Positions 23,254-35,974 of a stretch of 64,000 nucleotides of DNA are shown here, one piece after another. This DNA comes from Hyphodiscus hymeniophilus (taxonomy: Eukaryota; Ascomycota; Leotiomycetes; Helotiales; Hyphodiscaceae), in NCBI GenBank assembly GCA_016508695.1, contig VNKQ01000011.1:1054001-1118000 (forward strand). Reading direction: 5' to 3'. Under the pieces are notes generated by a model. That model had not been told where the DNA came from. It ran no database searches and saw only the letters and a list, made by a program, of their open reading frames with translations. Each line of letters opens with the position of its first letter. Within the stretch, counting starts at the first letter, position 1. The position numbers and the translations under genes are program-made.

Positions 23254-24198
23254 ATGTCGGATTCAAAGGCATCACGTGCCAGGGCCATCCAAGGTGTACA
23301 AGCCATTTTTGATCGGTATGTCTACAGGTTTGCTATTCTACTACTCTCATTTTCTTTTCAAGTCCAATCATGTTTACCTTGGAGGACTTTCTTCATTCAG
23401 CTAGTCTCAAGCTCTTTCCATGTTGCATTCGAGATCTCTCTCTCACTGGAGCTTTGCACCGCCCTCTCTCCTCTCTTTCCACCCTTTCTTACCATCTTCC
23501 CAATGTCCCTCAGAGCTAATACAATTTAGATACAAGCTCATATCCGCCTCCCACAGAGCTGCCTCCCATTTCGACAAGCACGTAATGGATCATCTGAAAA
23601 TCGTTGATGCTTCTCCTGCTGGAACGGTAGACTTCGAGTTCTTTATTGACGAGAGCTACACGAATCTGAACGGTGTCATGCATGGGGGCGCGGCCGGTGT
23701 CATCTTCGATATGGCAACGACCACTGCCTTGGGGCCGTTGGCTAGGCCGGGGTTTTGGGAGTATGTTTGTTGTCTTCTTTGGTACTGGTTTGGTGAATAG
23801 CGGAAGGGGAGCGGGTAGCAGTGAACAGAAAACAAGAAGAGGAAGGAATTTGTGAAAGATGAGGGCTGATCAGAGATAGTTTCATGGGCGGTGTGACGAG
23901 GTCGCTGAATATCTCGTATTTGAGAGCTATACCTGTTGGTTTGTCCTTCATACTTTCCCATCCATTAATATATTTTCTCATAATCCCAACAGGAACCACG
24001 GTACGCATCCACAGCGAAGTAATCCAAGCCGGGCGCACAATGGCTATGATACGCGGCCAAATGACTAGTCTAGATGGAAGGACAATTTACTGTACGTGTG
24101 AGCATCATAAGGTTAGCGTACCGACACAGAAAGAGCATTTGAGCCACAGGATCCAGTGGGATGGGCTTTGGGATGAGAAGGGGAAGGCGAAGCTATGA
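23254..24198 (+). CDS. PaaI/ACOT13-type acyl-CoA thioesterase
   Basis: Four exons: 23254-23315, 23530-23760, 23880-23938, 23993-24198; 185 residues. A hotdog-fold (4HBT) thioesterase that hydrolyses acyl-CoA. The signature is NLNGVMHGGAAGVIFDMATT, the catalytic-helix entry of the PaaI subfamily, followed across intron 2 by GGVTRSLNISYLRAIPVG and across intron 3 by TTVRIHSEVIQAGRTMAMIRG, matching the order of strands in ACOT13 homologues. No targeting signal is clear. The first intron (214 nt) is long for this window. Substrate unknown; mitochondrial or cytosolic fatty-acyl-CoA is the usual guess. Confidence 0.87.
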
Positions 24199-27100
24199 AG
24201 ATTGAAGAAAGTCAATACTGCCTGCATAGGCGGGAATGTGAAAAATATAAACTCTCTCATGACAGGACGTAAGTGGTTTTCAGGATTGACAGCCTTGGGC
24301 TGATTGAATCCAACCAATAAACTTAGTTTAGCAAGTATGTGGCATAAGCTTCTCTTCAACTTCTGTGACAATGCTTGCAGGCTAACACAGGTGGGCACGT
24401 TCTCTTGAATGGCAAGTCTGAGACTTGATGTCGCTACTATGGAACCTGGAAGCTTCTTGCCACAATCAATGGTTACATCGCTCGATATGATGTTCCGGCG
24501 CAGAAGATTGGCAAGTGTCTACATTGTGGCGACTGGAGATGAGGGAAGCAACGATGGCGCCGGTGTTGAAGCTCAAAATAATTCTGGTGAAGACAACTTC
24601 GAAAGATGCGAGCAGTTTCCATGAGTAGCAGATTTAGGAATCTCAAATCTAAAACAGAACGACTACCTCCTGTCTAGTTGAGCGAACTCTAAGGCAGACT
24701 CATTGAGTGATTCGTGAAATGTCGGATTGATAAATGTGGACATAATTCGAACACTAGAATTTTGTCCGAATACACGATATAGTAAGAGAGGAACTGGATC
24801 TGAACAAGCTGGGTTGAAAACAATATGCAAAATACAAAATGGGCCAACAGCCAGGGGTCATAGTTTCCCATCTCTATAGGTACTGAAGAAGGATGGACTT
24901 GAGTGAGATTACAATACATGACGTATTGAGATATCTTACAGAGATATCTATCTGGGGCCAATGAGCAAGCAGATTAAGTTGAGATCGGCGTCGGTCAGTT
25001 GAAGGCCGCTGGGTAGTTATGGGTAACTTGCTAAAAGTGGAGAAATATATGTGCCAGACTCCTATCTACCACAACTTCCTCTATCTCTTGGATAATTACC
25101 TTGTGAAGGGCAGACGGCGGTAGCTCCTCAGAGATTAATGGCTCAATCTTCAACTCATTCTCGGCTTTACCACGACATGTAATCACTCGAGTCTTTTAGT
25201 CAGGAGATCGCTGCTCAGATCATCTCAGCGAGTACTCATCGAACGACAATGACCAGGACTTGATCGAAAAGTGGAATTATAGTAGAGATGAACAAACATT
25301 CAACAGCTCTAATCTTTGGAAGAACGATATATCTTCTACTTTCACCGCTCTATACATTAAAACCAAAGGACATCCGTATTAACGGCAAAAGCAGCGTTTG
25401 TTGTAAGTAACTTTACCAGCGTCAACTTCCAGCATTCAAAACATCAGCCACCTTGACGAAGTATACTTACACAGCAACATACGGAAAAAAATCAGGTTCT
25501 GGAGGCGCATCGATCTGAACTCCTGCTGTAAGAGAACTTGTTTTTTTTTGAAGCTACCAAGTGATCTCGGACAGAGATCGTTTCAATGTGCACTCATGCA
25601 GAACAATCACATTGATTTCTTGATGTCCGTATTTCAAATAGCAAATCCCAAGGATACGAGGAGAATCCGTGGACTCACCTTTCTGGTCTCAAATTCGTTG
25701 CATGCATATGTAGATCTTCTCAATTGTTCGATGCCATAACGGAAGTGTTGACTTCAAACCGGTGCAATCCTTGTCGATTGAGAATGACTTCTGATCAGCT
25801 CTTTCCGTCAAGAGACCCCGTTCCTGTGCCATGATGATGGAGGTCGCCGTGCGGACATACGAAAATGCGCTTGCTAGCCTGAATCTTTGGCTGGCCTTTG
25901 ATACCTCTTCGAATACAAACAGACCAGAACGAGGATTGATATCTGGGATACTACTCCTGGTCCCCAAGTTGAGAACCCAACGGGGGCACTATGAGGCTCA
26001 TTGCTAACACACGAAAAGTTAGAGCAGAAGGTAGTTACAAAATCCACTTACAAGTTATAGAAAGGAAGAAATAGCGTCTCATGTCGAAAACCGCTCCTGA
26101 GGGTTTTTTCACATATCCACCACAGAATATACCCGCAAGAATTTAATGGCTCTGATAGAGTGAGACGATTCAAGTGATGACCAGTATTCGTTTCCAGTAG
26201 CATGCTGAGAATAGAGATTGTTTTAACCTTGACCAGCCTCAACTTCATAGAATTGCTATGGCGACGAGACTACTTCAATGATTTATGGAGACCCCAACCT
26301 CTCTGACCAATTGTACAGAACGCCTTCTCGATGCATCCACCGATCCAATGGACATTATTTTCCCTTCCAACCTGCATGTATTCGTAATAGTTCCCAATGC
26401 CCTTGTACACAAAACGCCGGCTCGCATGAATGCTCTTTCGTAAATCTCCGCTCCTCATATGTTCGCTTGTCACCGCTTCATAGCCTGATGTACACATCTA
26501 CACATGGAACTCTCCACTCTCTCCTTCCCAGCAGACTCCTCAGCCACTCTGCTCCGATGCCTGTCCATTCTGTACGCATCGCCAGCTTCCTCTTCGCCTC
26601 CTCCAACGCAGTACCAGCAAAAGCCACCGCAGTACTATTCAACGCTCCCAAGTATATCGATGCCTGCTCTAGCGTTTGGTTGGACATGGCCGAGGAGTTG
26701 GTGATCTCGGAAGGTATTGAGGACTGATACCTGGGCTCGAACCAGTTGCTGCTAAAGTCGAAAAAGCAGTGATCTGACCAGTGGCATGAGGATGCGAATA
26801 GTATGAGTAGAAGGAAGGAGCAGTAAACGCATGGTCGATTGAGGAAGTATGTACAGACAAAGAAGAGGAATATAAAGATCGGGGAGGCGTTCGTAGGTAT
26901 GAAGAGGAGAGGAAGCCAACTGAACGACATATTAGTAACTCTATATCAAGCTCACAACCAATTCACTCACCTTCTTAAGCAGAACATATTGCCTGCATAT
27001 GAGGGAGATAGCGGTCGTTGTTCCTAGCTTAGGTGATCGTCCGCAAATTGTACTGCAGTGATGAGGCTCGTGTGTTTCACAGACAAAGGATGCACGACTG

Positions 27101-27532
27101 TGATACAGTGTCGAGATAGATAATTCAGAGCAAATGAACGAATGTTTTTCAGTGGTGCGACTGTTTCTCGTGCAATCTAGGGATTTTGTTACAGCCCTTT
27201 ATGATCCTGACTGTGAAAGCAAGGACGTCTCTGCGCCAGCACCAATCACATCTCGGTTCACTTTTTCGGGTCAGGCTAAGAGCTCTGGACCAGCTTCTCT
27301 TCACAGACTACACATAGACTCTACTCACCCTCACCTTCGACACCTTTTACATCTCATCTCTCTTTGAAAAGAGCTGCGACTTCATATCCCATCAATCAGC
27401 TCTTGTTTCATAAGCAAGAGCAATAAGTATCAGCTTCATTAAATATCATCCACAAAGATAACGTCTTCCCGACTTCAATTTTGAAATCTTTACATTGGAT
27501 CTGCGCCTTCGGTGCGCTTCAACCTTTCCGCC
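24199..27532. other. Gene-poor 3.3-kb stretch
   Basis: No domain-bearing gene. Minus-strand frames at 26478-26930, 26048-26248 and 25689-25967 look somewhat protein-like; the middle one ends in a GTAAGT donor. They may be exons or remains of one unrecognised gene (first one listed separately). The last 250 bases before 27533 are pyrimidine-rich and likely promoter/leader of the decapping scaffold gene. Confidence 0.4.
26478..26930 (-). CDS. Possible small membrane protein (doubtful)
   Basis: An ATG-started frame of 150 residues with two hydrophobic stretches near the N-terminus (IFIFLFFVCTYF and VYCSFLLLILFASS), followed by a polar region with NSSAMSNQTLEQASIYLGAL and EEAKRKLAMRTEWTGIGAEW. 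No family recognised. It could be a lineage-specific gene, part of a larger multi-exon gene extending to 25.7 kb, or chance. Confidence 0.25.
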   Translation of the reverse strand: MSFSWLPLLFIPTNASPIFIFLFFVCTYFLNRPCVYCSFLLLILFASSCHWSDHCFFDFSSNWFEPRYQSSIPSEITNSSAMSNQTLEQASIYLGALNSTAVAFAGTALEEAKRKLAMRTEWTGIGAEWLRSLLGRREWRVPCVDVYIRL

Positions 27533-30500
27533 ATGTCTGGATATCCTGGTAATCCGGCCGGGGGCAATGAGGAATTTCATTCACTATTTGCTCATCTTCG
27601 AAATACTCAGCCTTCCGCCGAACGACCTATCAACTTGGAACCCAGTTATGGTTATTACAACAATAACAATAGCTATTATGCGCAGCAACCACAGTCCCAG
27701 CAATTGCCTCCTGGCTACCAACAACCTTCCGTCTCGTCTGCTCTCCCCACACCTCCTGCACATGGTCAACAACCCCATCATAGCTCCGCCATCATGAGTC
27801 CCGCTGAGACGCCTCAGCCGCGGATTCCACCTGCGAGTGGCGGCGTGCCCAGCGTCGATAACAGAACTTCAAGCTTGCTGAACCTTCTCAAGTTCAGTCA
27901 GCCATCCGCCAGTTCTAGTTCCCCAAAGGCGGCACCAATTGGTACACCGTTGCCTCCTTCGCGCGAATCATCCATGAGCTTTCCGAATCCTCAAGCCTTC
28001 ACGCAAGCCAGCGCGTCTACTGCTCATGCAGGCAATGATCTCTTGACAACTCTTTTGGGCTCTATTCAATCTAAACCTGCACAACGACCAAGTCCGAAGT
28101 CTGCAACTACCTCACAAGCCGCTCCATTCAGCTCCACCAATGCTGAGACCGTCCCTTCCAGCGACTCTCAAAACTACCTTCTTCAACTTTTGCAGCCGAA
28201 GCCCTCACAATCAGAATTCGCTTCTCAACTCAGAGGAGCAAGCGTCCCGACATCAATGGATAAGGAGAACGAGGATGTCGTCCAACTTACGCAAGCCTTA
28301 GATGATGCTACCCTCGACATGAACCTGATGGGCTCTTCAGCAACTGAAGGCAAATTGAGCTTCCCTCCAACAAAAGAGAATCAAAACCCGCAGAATCCAC
28401 AAAGTCTCTTCACATACGTCAACCCCTTCGAGCAGCTCTCTGCATCCTCCCCACGAGTTCGTACTCCAAAGCATGCCGCCTCAGGTGTCTCTTCTGGCCA
28501 TTCGGCTTCCGTCACACCTGCTATCCAAATATTGAAGCGTCAGGGCGAGGGTTCCGATAACAAGCGCAAGATCGATGAACGAATGACAATGTCAAGCCCT
28601 GCTCACTCGAAGAGAAAGCTCGGCACCCCGTCTCAGGTTTCTTCTGGCCCACCAACACCACTACCGGATGGTCGGACCCAGCTCGAGGCTCTGATCGGTA
28701 TTGGCGCGCCAAATTATAAGGAGAGAGAGACAGTTGCTGACGCTCTGACTGAGGTCGGCGACGAGGTCGATAAGCAAGTCGAAAAAGCCATCGCCCGCGC
28801 TGAGCACGAACGGAACCAGGCTATCATCGAGAAGGATTTAGAAGATATGCTGGCTGCAAGGACAGAAAAAGAGTTTGAGGAGACCGCCCAAATCGCTGCG
28901 AAGGCTATCAGAAAGGAACTTGAGAAGGAAGAAAACAGCGGTGCTCTGGATAGCTTGCCTACTCCTGTTGCGGATGCTGTAAAGGATATTATCGACGATA
29001 CTGCGCAGGGTCATATTGCAGACAGCTGGGAGAGTGCTGATGCAGAAGACAGCCCTGTCAAGGAGGATGAGAATGGTGCTGTGAAGGTCTACAACTTCCC
29101 AATGAAGCCGTGGACCTCCATTACTATCCAAGGGACTGAAGGTCAACGCCCAACCTTCCGCGACGAAATTGTCATGGACATTGCACGTCTCAAGAAAGAA
29201 TTCGACCAAGTTGATCGTACTCTTGTCACTGCATCCAATAACTTCATCGTTTACGGCATGTCTAAGAATGGTGGTATCCGGATTATCAGACAAGATGACG
29301 GCAAAGACGCTAGACTCTTCACAGAGACCCATGATCGCATCTTCACTGTTGTCACTTCAGCCTCTTCAGCAGACCTCAAGGAATCAGTCATTGGTACAGG
29401 CATCACTGGCACAGTCTACTGGGCTATGATCAAGGACGGCCAAGGAGATCACATAGAGGATGATAATCCCGAACTGTACGGCTTCACACTTCCCCCCATC
29501 CCGGCCTTGGAAAGTGAAGCCCCAGGAGGCATCTTGAAGACTCGGGCAAGAAAGAGCGCCAATCATCCGGATTTCTTCGCTGTCGGTCGTGGAAAATCCA
29601 TTCACATCATATGGCCTTCCCTCGTGATGAAGTCGTTCCTGAAAAATGGCAAGGACCGCATTGTCGATGTCGACAAGTACCTCGGCCAGCACGGCCTTAA
29701 GGTCAATACTGGCAAGGCAGGAAAGGATTTCACATTCAGTGAGGATGATACCACCATTGTATCTCTCGATAAGGCAGGCCGTGTCAAGTTCTGGGATGTC
29801 CGCCCTCTCACGTCAGTCGATAGCCATGGCAAGCCAGTTGCAAAGAATAACCCCTGCATGGAGGTAAAAGACCCTCTCGTCACTTTTACAACTACTCTTG
29901 CATTGGAGAAAGCCTGGCCAACGTCTGTCTTGTTCGTTGACAAGCTCCGACCATATCAACGAGGTGGTGCTTTGCGATATCTGATCGTTGGAATGAAGCA
30001 AAACCACAGTCTGCAACTATGGGATCTTGCGCTCGGCAAGCCAGTCCAGGAAATTCACCTCCCTCACGCCAAGGAATCGGATGCCGTCTGTAGTGTTATG
30101 TACCATCCGGCTACGGGAATGTTAATCATTGGCCACCCAACTCGCAACTCAATCTATTTCCTCCACCTTAGCGCCCCAAAGTACAACTTGCCAAAGTCAA
30201 TCACTCAGGCTCAATTCATGCAGAACCTGGTTTCGCCTGACCCAGCTATTCCCAAACCGGATTCTACTGCAGTCATTAGCGGAATGCGTGAGTATTCTTT
30301 TGCTAACAAAGGATCACTCAGAAGCTTGGACATTCTGCCGACTCCATCTTCCGCGACCACAGCAGCTCCTGGTGAGCCTCAGACAATGTTTGAGCTCTAC
30401 GCTATGCATTCGAAGGGTGTCACCTGCCTATCAATCAAGCAGGCTGATCTTGGCTGGACGGTCGACAATAAAGTCCTTCAACCTGTCGAGGCAGAGAAGG

Positions 30501-32264
30501 CCGGTGCCATCACTATCGACACGCTGAAAGAGCTTCCTCCTATGACATTTGGAGAGGTCAGCGACTCCACCCTTCAGAACTCGCTTCCAACCCGACCTGG
30601 TCCACGTGCCGCATCAAAGGAAGTTTCGAAGAAAGCAAGCCATGCAGAGGTATCTGCCACAGCTGCATCGTCATCTAAGGTTGAAGAAAGACCTGAGAAG
30701 AAGGATTCACACCATAACGGAGCTGCAAGCGGTGCTGAAAAGTCTGAGAAGAAGAAGCGCAGAAAGGCCACAAACGAACCGCATCCTTCTACCTCCACGA
30801 CTGCTCCTCAACATACCCCTCAGAACGCGCATCCTCATAGCCAAACCCCGAAGAGTATCGTACTTGACCCAATGAGTAACTCACGAAACGGAAATAACTC
30901 TAAGACGAGTGTCAACCCGATCCCCGAAGCCACTGTCAACGATGACTCCCATATCGGAGAGCGAGTTTCTGGAGAAGTCAAGAAGGTTATTGGGGACTCT
31001 CTCGAATCTCTTTATCAGAACATCAAGGACGATCGCAGAACCCAGGCCGCCGTGGCCGATGCAAAGCAAGATGCCATGCTCCGTCTCGTCTCGAGCACAC
31101 TCTCTGACAATATTGAACAAACTCTTGGTCGAATAGTTACCGACAGCATTCAGAAATCTGTGCTTCCAGTTATCTCTGACATCACGCTGAAAGCAGTCGA
31201 CGAACAAGTCAGCTCCAAGCTGAAGGCCCAACTTTCTGCCAGTGTCCCCCACGAGCTGCAGAAGGTTCTCCCAGATGTTATTGGACGTGCTTTGCAACAA
31301 CCTCAAATTCTGAAGCTCATGGCAGATTCTTTGGCGACGAGTGTCTCATTTCGAGTAGAGGAAAGCTTCGCCCACACGCTGCAAAGCGTTGTTACTCCTG
31401 CCTTCACTCAACTCGCTTCTCAGACAGCACAACGTGCTGCCACTGATATTCAACGTCAGGCTGAGGAGCAAATTGGTAATCTAGAACGCCAAGCTCACGC
31501 CGATAGCATTAAGATCGAGGGCTTGGTTCAGCTGATCACTGGTTTGAGTGAGACAGTCTCGACCATGGCTGCAGCGCAAGCAGAATTCCAAGGGCAGTTC
31601 TTGAAGATGCAACAACAGCTCAACGACAGAGCTCGTCACAGTGGTGGAGTTTCTACAGTAACTGCCACAACTCCTGAGATGACACCGGAGCAAATGCAGT
31701 ACAAGACATTGTTGGACGATATTATTGCTCTCCTTAACGCCAACGAATTCCAGGAAGCAATCATTCGATGGCTCCAGTCTGGCCTCCATCAACAGATCTT
31801 TGAAGGATTGCTCTGCAAGTACAGCCCCAACTTCATCAGAGGGTTGGCTCCGTTATATCTCATTGCAGTCGGCTCGGTTGTGTCGGACAGATTAGAGGGT
31901 GATGCTATTCTTCAACGACTTGCTTGGTTGGACACTATACTACAATCCCTCAAGACTAGGGCAACTGCTGGCGAAATCGTAAGTCGTTGTTAAATTGAAG
32001 AGCTGTGCATGACTAACACTCGCGTAGGATGACGAAGAACTGCGTGAGCAGCTGAGGAAGATCGTCGCGACTTACATTCAGCGATTTGAACATCTCTTCA
32101 TGCTCATCTCCCAACGAAGCCCTGGCGACCCACTGCTGAAGCGAATCTCCTTGCTGAGCTCCTCCGCCACTCAAGTCATTAATGCCGTTCGTGAACAAGC
32201 TGTTCTCTCTCCGCAGAGCATCTTCAAGGCGCAGATGATGGGAAGTGGCACTCACCGCATGTGA
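27533..32264 (+). CDS. edc4: EDC4/Ge-1-type mRNA-decapping scaffold (Pdc1-like)
   Basis: Two exons (27533-31978 and 32028-32264), 1560 residues. EDC4 proteins scaffold Dcp2 and other decapping factors in cytoplasmic P-bodies. The N-terminal 350 residues are Q/P/S-rich and disordered, with three short leucine motifs (SLLNLLKF, DLLTTLLGS, NYLLQLLQ at about residues 112, 168 and 213). A WD-repeat-like region follows (about 540-1000: IHIIWPSLVMKSFL, VKFWDVRPLTS, NHSLQLWDLALGKPVQEI, KGVTCLSIKQADLGW), then a lysine-rich linker (EKKKRRKATNE), a long helical/coiled-coil region and the C-terminal Ge-1 domain (LLDDIIALLNANEFQEAIIR, FRGL-like core FIRGLAPLYLIAVGSVV). The final exon ends ...MMGSGTHRM. 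Start at 27533 has good context (CCGCCATG). Regulatory clues: none visible. Confidence 0.88.
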
Positions 32265-33322
32265 TCTCGTATCTCTCGCGCCACTACGAGCTTCTGATAT
32301 CTCCATGACCTTTTGTGTTTTGGTTTTTCGGGTTTCTGGTAGATTTACGCTTCTCAAGACACAACACCAGCTTGCACAAGGCTTCTCTTGAGATGCTGGA
32401 ATGCTCTCAAGCTTGCTGCGTACGCTTTCCCGATCGTACCTCTTTCTAGGATTCTAGTACTAGCTTACCGACCGATAACACATACAAAAGTCTCTTTTTT
32501 TCTCGTTCGCGATGACCTTTTCATGGTAACATCACCCAACATGCAAATGTATTATGCTCATCATTCCCGGCGTTTGAGCTCAAAATCCGGACGTTTGTTC
32601 TTTTCGGCACACATCGGCTTGGACATATCACGACCCCAGCATATCACGATTATCAATGCTGCACGTGGGATGGGATAAATTCGCACATGTCTGTATGAAG
32701 AGAGGATATGCATGGGGATTAGGCGAAAGATCTTACATTGCAATTCATAAAATAGCGCTTGCTTTCTTTGGTCCTGTGCGGTGCTCTGGGGAATGATGGG
32801 AGAACCGGCGGGATGTGTATTCCTAGAAGATTTTAAAGCATGTTTGTGGCATGGGTGTTCATACGCGGCTGCGACAGTGATGAAGTTAGTGATTACATCT
32901 TGTGCGACGAACGGGAGGGGTCCTCCTGATGTCCTGAATACTTTCCCGAGGAATTCGAAGACTTGGATCTTATTCTCGTTCTCTGCGAAATTTATGCATG
33001 TGAATGGGCAATTGTATGTGAGGATTTACTATCTTTCTGAGATGTTTAGGAGCAGGTTTATTCGTGTTGGCAGAGTCTGGAGTTCTATTGTATATGTGGC
33101 AGTGCCAATAAAGCGTAAGTTGCTCTCAACATTTTCTATCCACAATTACTTGTTCGCTTACTGGCAGACGATAGCCTGTTCAGGTGCAAGTGCACGGGGA
33201 TAGAAGGAAGATTGAAGAATTTGAGCAGACTTCAAATGTCCATGGTGTGTTTGGAAGAACCCATTGGCATGCTCTCCCCAGTCGAAATGCCCCGTTATTC
33301 CTCTCATTTTTACAAACGCTCG
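32265..33322. other. Gap downstream of decapping scaffold
   Basis: About 1 kb, 3' untranslated region and spacer. No gene recognised. Confidence 0.45.
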
Positions 33323-34292
33323 CTACGTACTTGTCGCAGGAGACTTCCAATTGGAAGTCCAAGCGGCAGCCTGGAACGGCCATCCAACCAGCCCAATACT
33401 AAGCAGTGTACCTGCTCCAATTTCTTTGGCTTGGGCCATAAGTTCATCTACGTCCCAATTTGACTACAAGAACTTACCCTTCAAGAAACGTGCCTCCGGG
33501 CTTGCAAGCCAAACATAGAAGCTCGCGGGTAGAGAAACTAAGCCAACGTCAGCTTCAGAAAAATCCAACCAGCAACCTCCCTTCGACTTACTGTACCATG
33601 GTCTTCGAAGCCGACAGCAGCCACGCCTCCCGCTTCCTTGTTCATCGCAGTATCCACACACCAGGTTGGACATGAAAAATGCTCAATTCCGGGTTCGCAA
33701 AGGCCAGAGAATCCCAAAGTCGAAATACCGCCAGCTTAGCGATACTATATGCAGGAAACATAATGCCAAAGTTCAGATGTGCAGCAGAGGAGTTAGTCTC
33801 GATGGCGACTGCGTCCGTGGAAGCGTAGCGAAGGAACGCCTGCGCAACGAACAACGATCCTTTCAGGTTCTGCTGGATGGCGTCGAGGAACTTCTCGCCG
33901 TCTACATCGCGTATGGGATCCTGGATCCCAATTATCGCTGCGTTGCTGACCATGACGTTAATTTTCCCTTCGCCGACAAACTTCGCGAAGGCTGCGTCCA
34001 CTTCGCTCTTGTTGGTGACATCGGTAGGGGCCACGAACACCTCGACGTCAGTGAAGCTTTGCTCGATGGACGCTTTGGTGTCAATAAGGGGCCACTCCCT
34101 GCGGCCGAGGAGGGCGATCCGAGAAGCCCCTGCTTTGGCGAAGTAGCGAGCGGTCTCTGCTCCGATGCCAGTACCTCCTCCTGTGATTACCACGGTCTTG
34201 CCTTTGGCAGACAGCTCGGAACGGGTGGGAGATAAGGACTGGTATGTACTATCGTGCCACGTTGGGGTTGGGGATGGGAAGGGAGCAGCCAT
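33323..34292 (-). pseudogene. Short-chain dehydrogenase/reductase, inactivated
   Basis: Starts normally (MAAPFPSPTPTWHDSTYQSL) with the Rossmann motif KTVVITGGGTGIGAETARYF, the DV/NNAG-equivalent NVMVSNAAI, catalytic Ser region ETNSSAAH and active-site YSIAK. Near 33654-33663 one base is missing after HVQPGV: the frame stops eight bases on, while the next frame continues DTAMNKEAGGVAAVGFEDH. An intron (GTACAG...TTAG) leads to SLPASFYVWLASPEARFLKG, after which TAG at 33464-33466 interrupts the conserved NWDVDEL segment where an aromatic residue is expected; reading continues to a stop at 33323. So two independent lesions. Either a true pseudogene or assembly error; the second lesion is a substitution, which argues for decay. 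Confidence 0.75.
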
Positions 34293-34810
34293 TGTGAGCG
34301 GGAAATGTGTAGATGATTGAACTAATAGAGTGATTCTCATATAGGAAACACATTATGAGAGAACAATTTCCATCTATATATGACTGAATTTGCAACTCCG
34401 ACTCAGTGGCGGAGTTGTACAATTTCTGAAGCTGGATGAAACAGAAGGCTATCACGTTTACGAGAACCTTAGTAGCAGTGAGAGGCCGCACGTGAGAATC
34501 AGATCCAAAACTTACCCAAGAATGATGGTTTCGGCGCTCTATAATGAAGCATGCTTGCTTGGCATTACAAAAATGTACCGCCCGACGAAGTTCGATATTC
34601 GCTGACAAATGCAAATGCTGACATATGTAGGTATGTACAGGTAGTGTGGGAACCCCTCGGACTCAAAGCCTAGCCAAGCCCCTTTTTATCCGAGTGAATC
34701 CCTTTTCCAGTACAGCCGGCAGGTATCTACGTATTGAATCTTGATATGTGCATGCCACTTTGAAGATCCCACAATTCGCGCTCGGCTAATTCGAAATGTA
34801 CGAAGGAGAT
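34293..34810. promoter_or_regulatory. Former divergent promoter between SDR and regulator relics
   Basis: About 520 bp between the start codons of two divergent dead genes. No specific site recognised. Confidence 0.35.
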
Positions 34811-35810
34811 ATGCAATCCGTTCTTAGGTGTGGTCAGTGCAATAAACCGTTTGATAAACGTGAGTTGTACTTCCAGCAGGCATCAATTCCCTTATGACAC
34901 CGAATCTGTACTAAAGGATGACGCATCAGAGTCCACGTTGAAAAGACATGGATACTATTGTCGTTCTCGAGGAGGCAGGAACACTCCTCGCTCCCGATCT
35001 TGTATCTCTTGTGCGGAAGGAAAGGCTCGTTGCGATCAAAGGCAGCCCGGATGCTCGAGGTGTATCAAAAAAAGCTATCTATTGCCAGTATCCAGCAAAC
35101 CCGCCCAAGGAAAATGGGCCAAGGGCTCGCCAAAGTCATCATGCGCCAACTGCACAACAGAAAGTATTGCATTCATTGGTGGGGAGTTCGCCCAGTCTCG
35201 CAAATTGTAGAGATACAAGTGACGATGCTGACCCCGAGAGTGAGATTGTGCCTGCTGTTACAGACCACGTCTTCGCAAATATTGGAGGAGAATATCTCGT
35301 CGACTGGGAGGGGCCAGATGATGATTTCGCCGACTTTTTGGATCCACAGATGAACGACAAGACAGTCCCATGGCTTTCATCAGAGTCGCAGTCATTATTC
35401 TGTCACTCAACACCTTCGACTGACCATGCATTTCAATTACAACAAAATATATCTTCCTACATTGTATCGATTCCAATATCACCAAATTCTAGTATTCGGT
35501 CACTTATACATCGACCAAGAATGGGTCCGGGTGGCGCAAAGAATCGCCAATCTCATCCTCCACACCCTGAAATTATCCTCTGATGATGCGCCATGATACC
35601 CTTCCTCCGTTCATCCATCCGAGCCTGATATCGTCTGATATCGAAAATGACCACATGGAGCCACTCACCAACTGTATTAGCCTGGTCCATATGATCTCGA
35701 GTGGGATCCAAACGAGCCGAAAGTTATTCTGGGAAAATGTGCGGATGGAATGTGAGTATTTCTGTGCAGAGGTACGTCGAGTCTCGATAGTGCGAAATGG
35801 AAACTCATAA
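34811..35810 (+). pseudogene. C2H2 + Zn2Cys6 transcription factor, frameshifted
   Basis: Exon 1 (34811-34859) spliced to 34930 rebuilds a C2H2 finger, RCGQCNKPFDKQSTLKRHG, directly followed by the fungal binuclear cluster SCISCAEGKARCDQRQPGC-SRC. The cluster then hits a run of seven A (35067-35073): one A too many for the expected ...IKKAIYCQYPAN, which is read in another frame and continues with an acidic linker to about 35520. Two further frame changes occur around 35520-35590 (AQRIANLILHTL, then YPLMMRHDTLPPFIHPSL), and similarity fades after WENVRMECEY near 35760, with a stop by 35810. The family is a known fungal regulator type with tandem C2H2 and GAL4-like fingers. At least three frame breaks and a missing C-terminal half make it non-functional. 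Confidence 0.72.
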
Positions 35811-35974
35811 GGAGTCGATGGGTGATGTAGAGATTTAGAAGCGGAATGCGGTGGGGACGACAAGCCATAACGTAAATGAGGACGTGAATGATATTTCGTT
35901 GTACCGTGTCGTGAAATATTCTGAAACGCCGAATCATTCAAGTTATCTGAGCGAGTAGGAAGATTCTGGCAATC

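Noticed and set aside
28838..29332. Antisense frame within the decapping scaffold gene
   Set aside because: Shadow of the coding strand, no domain.
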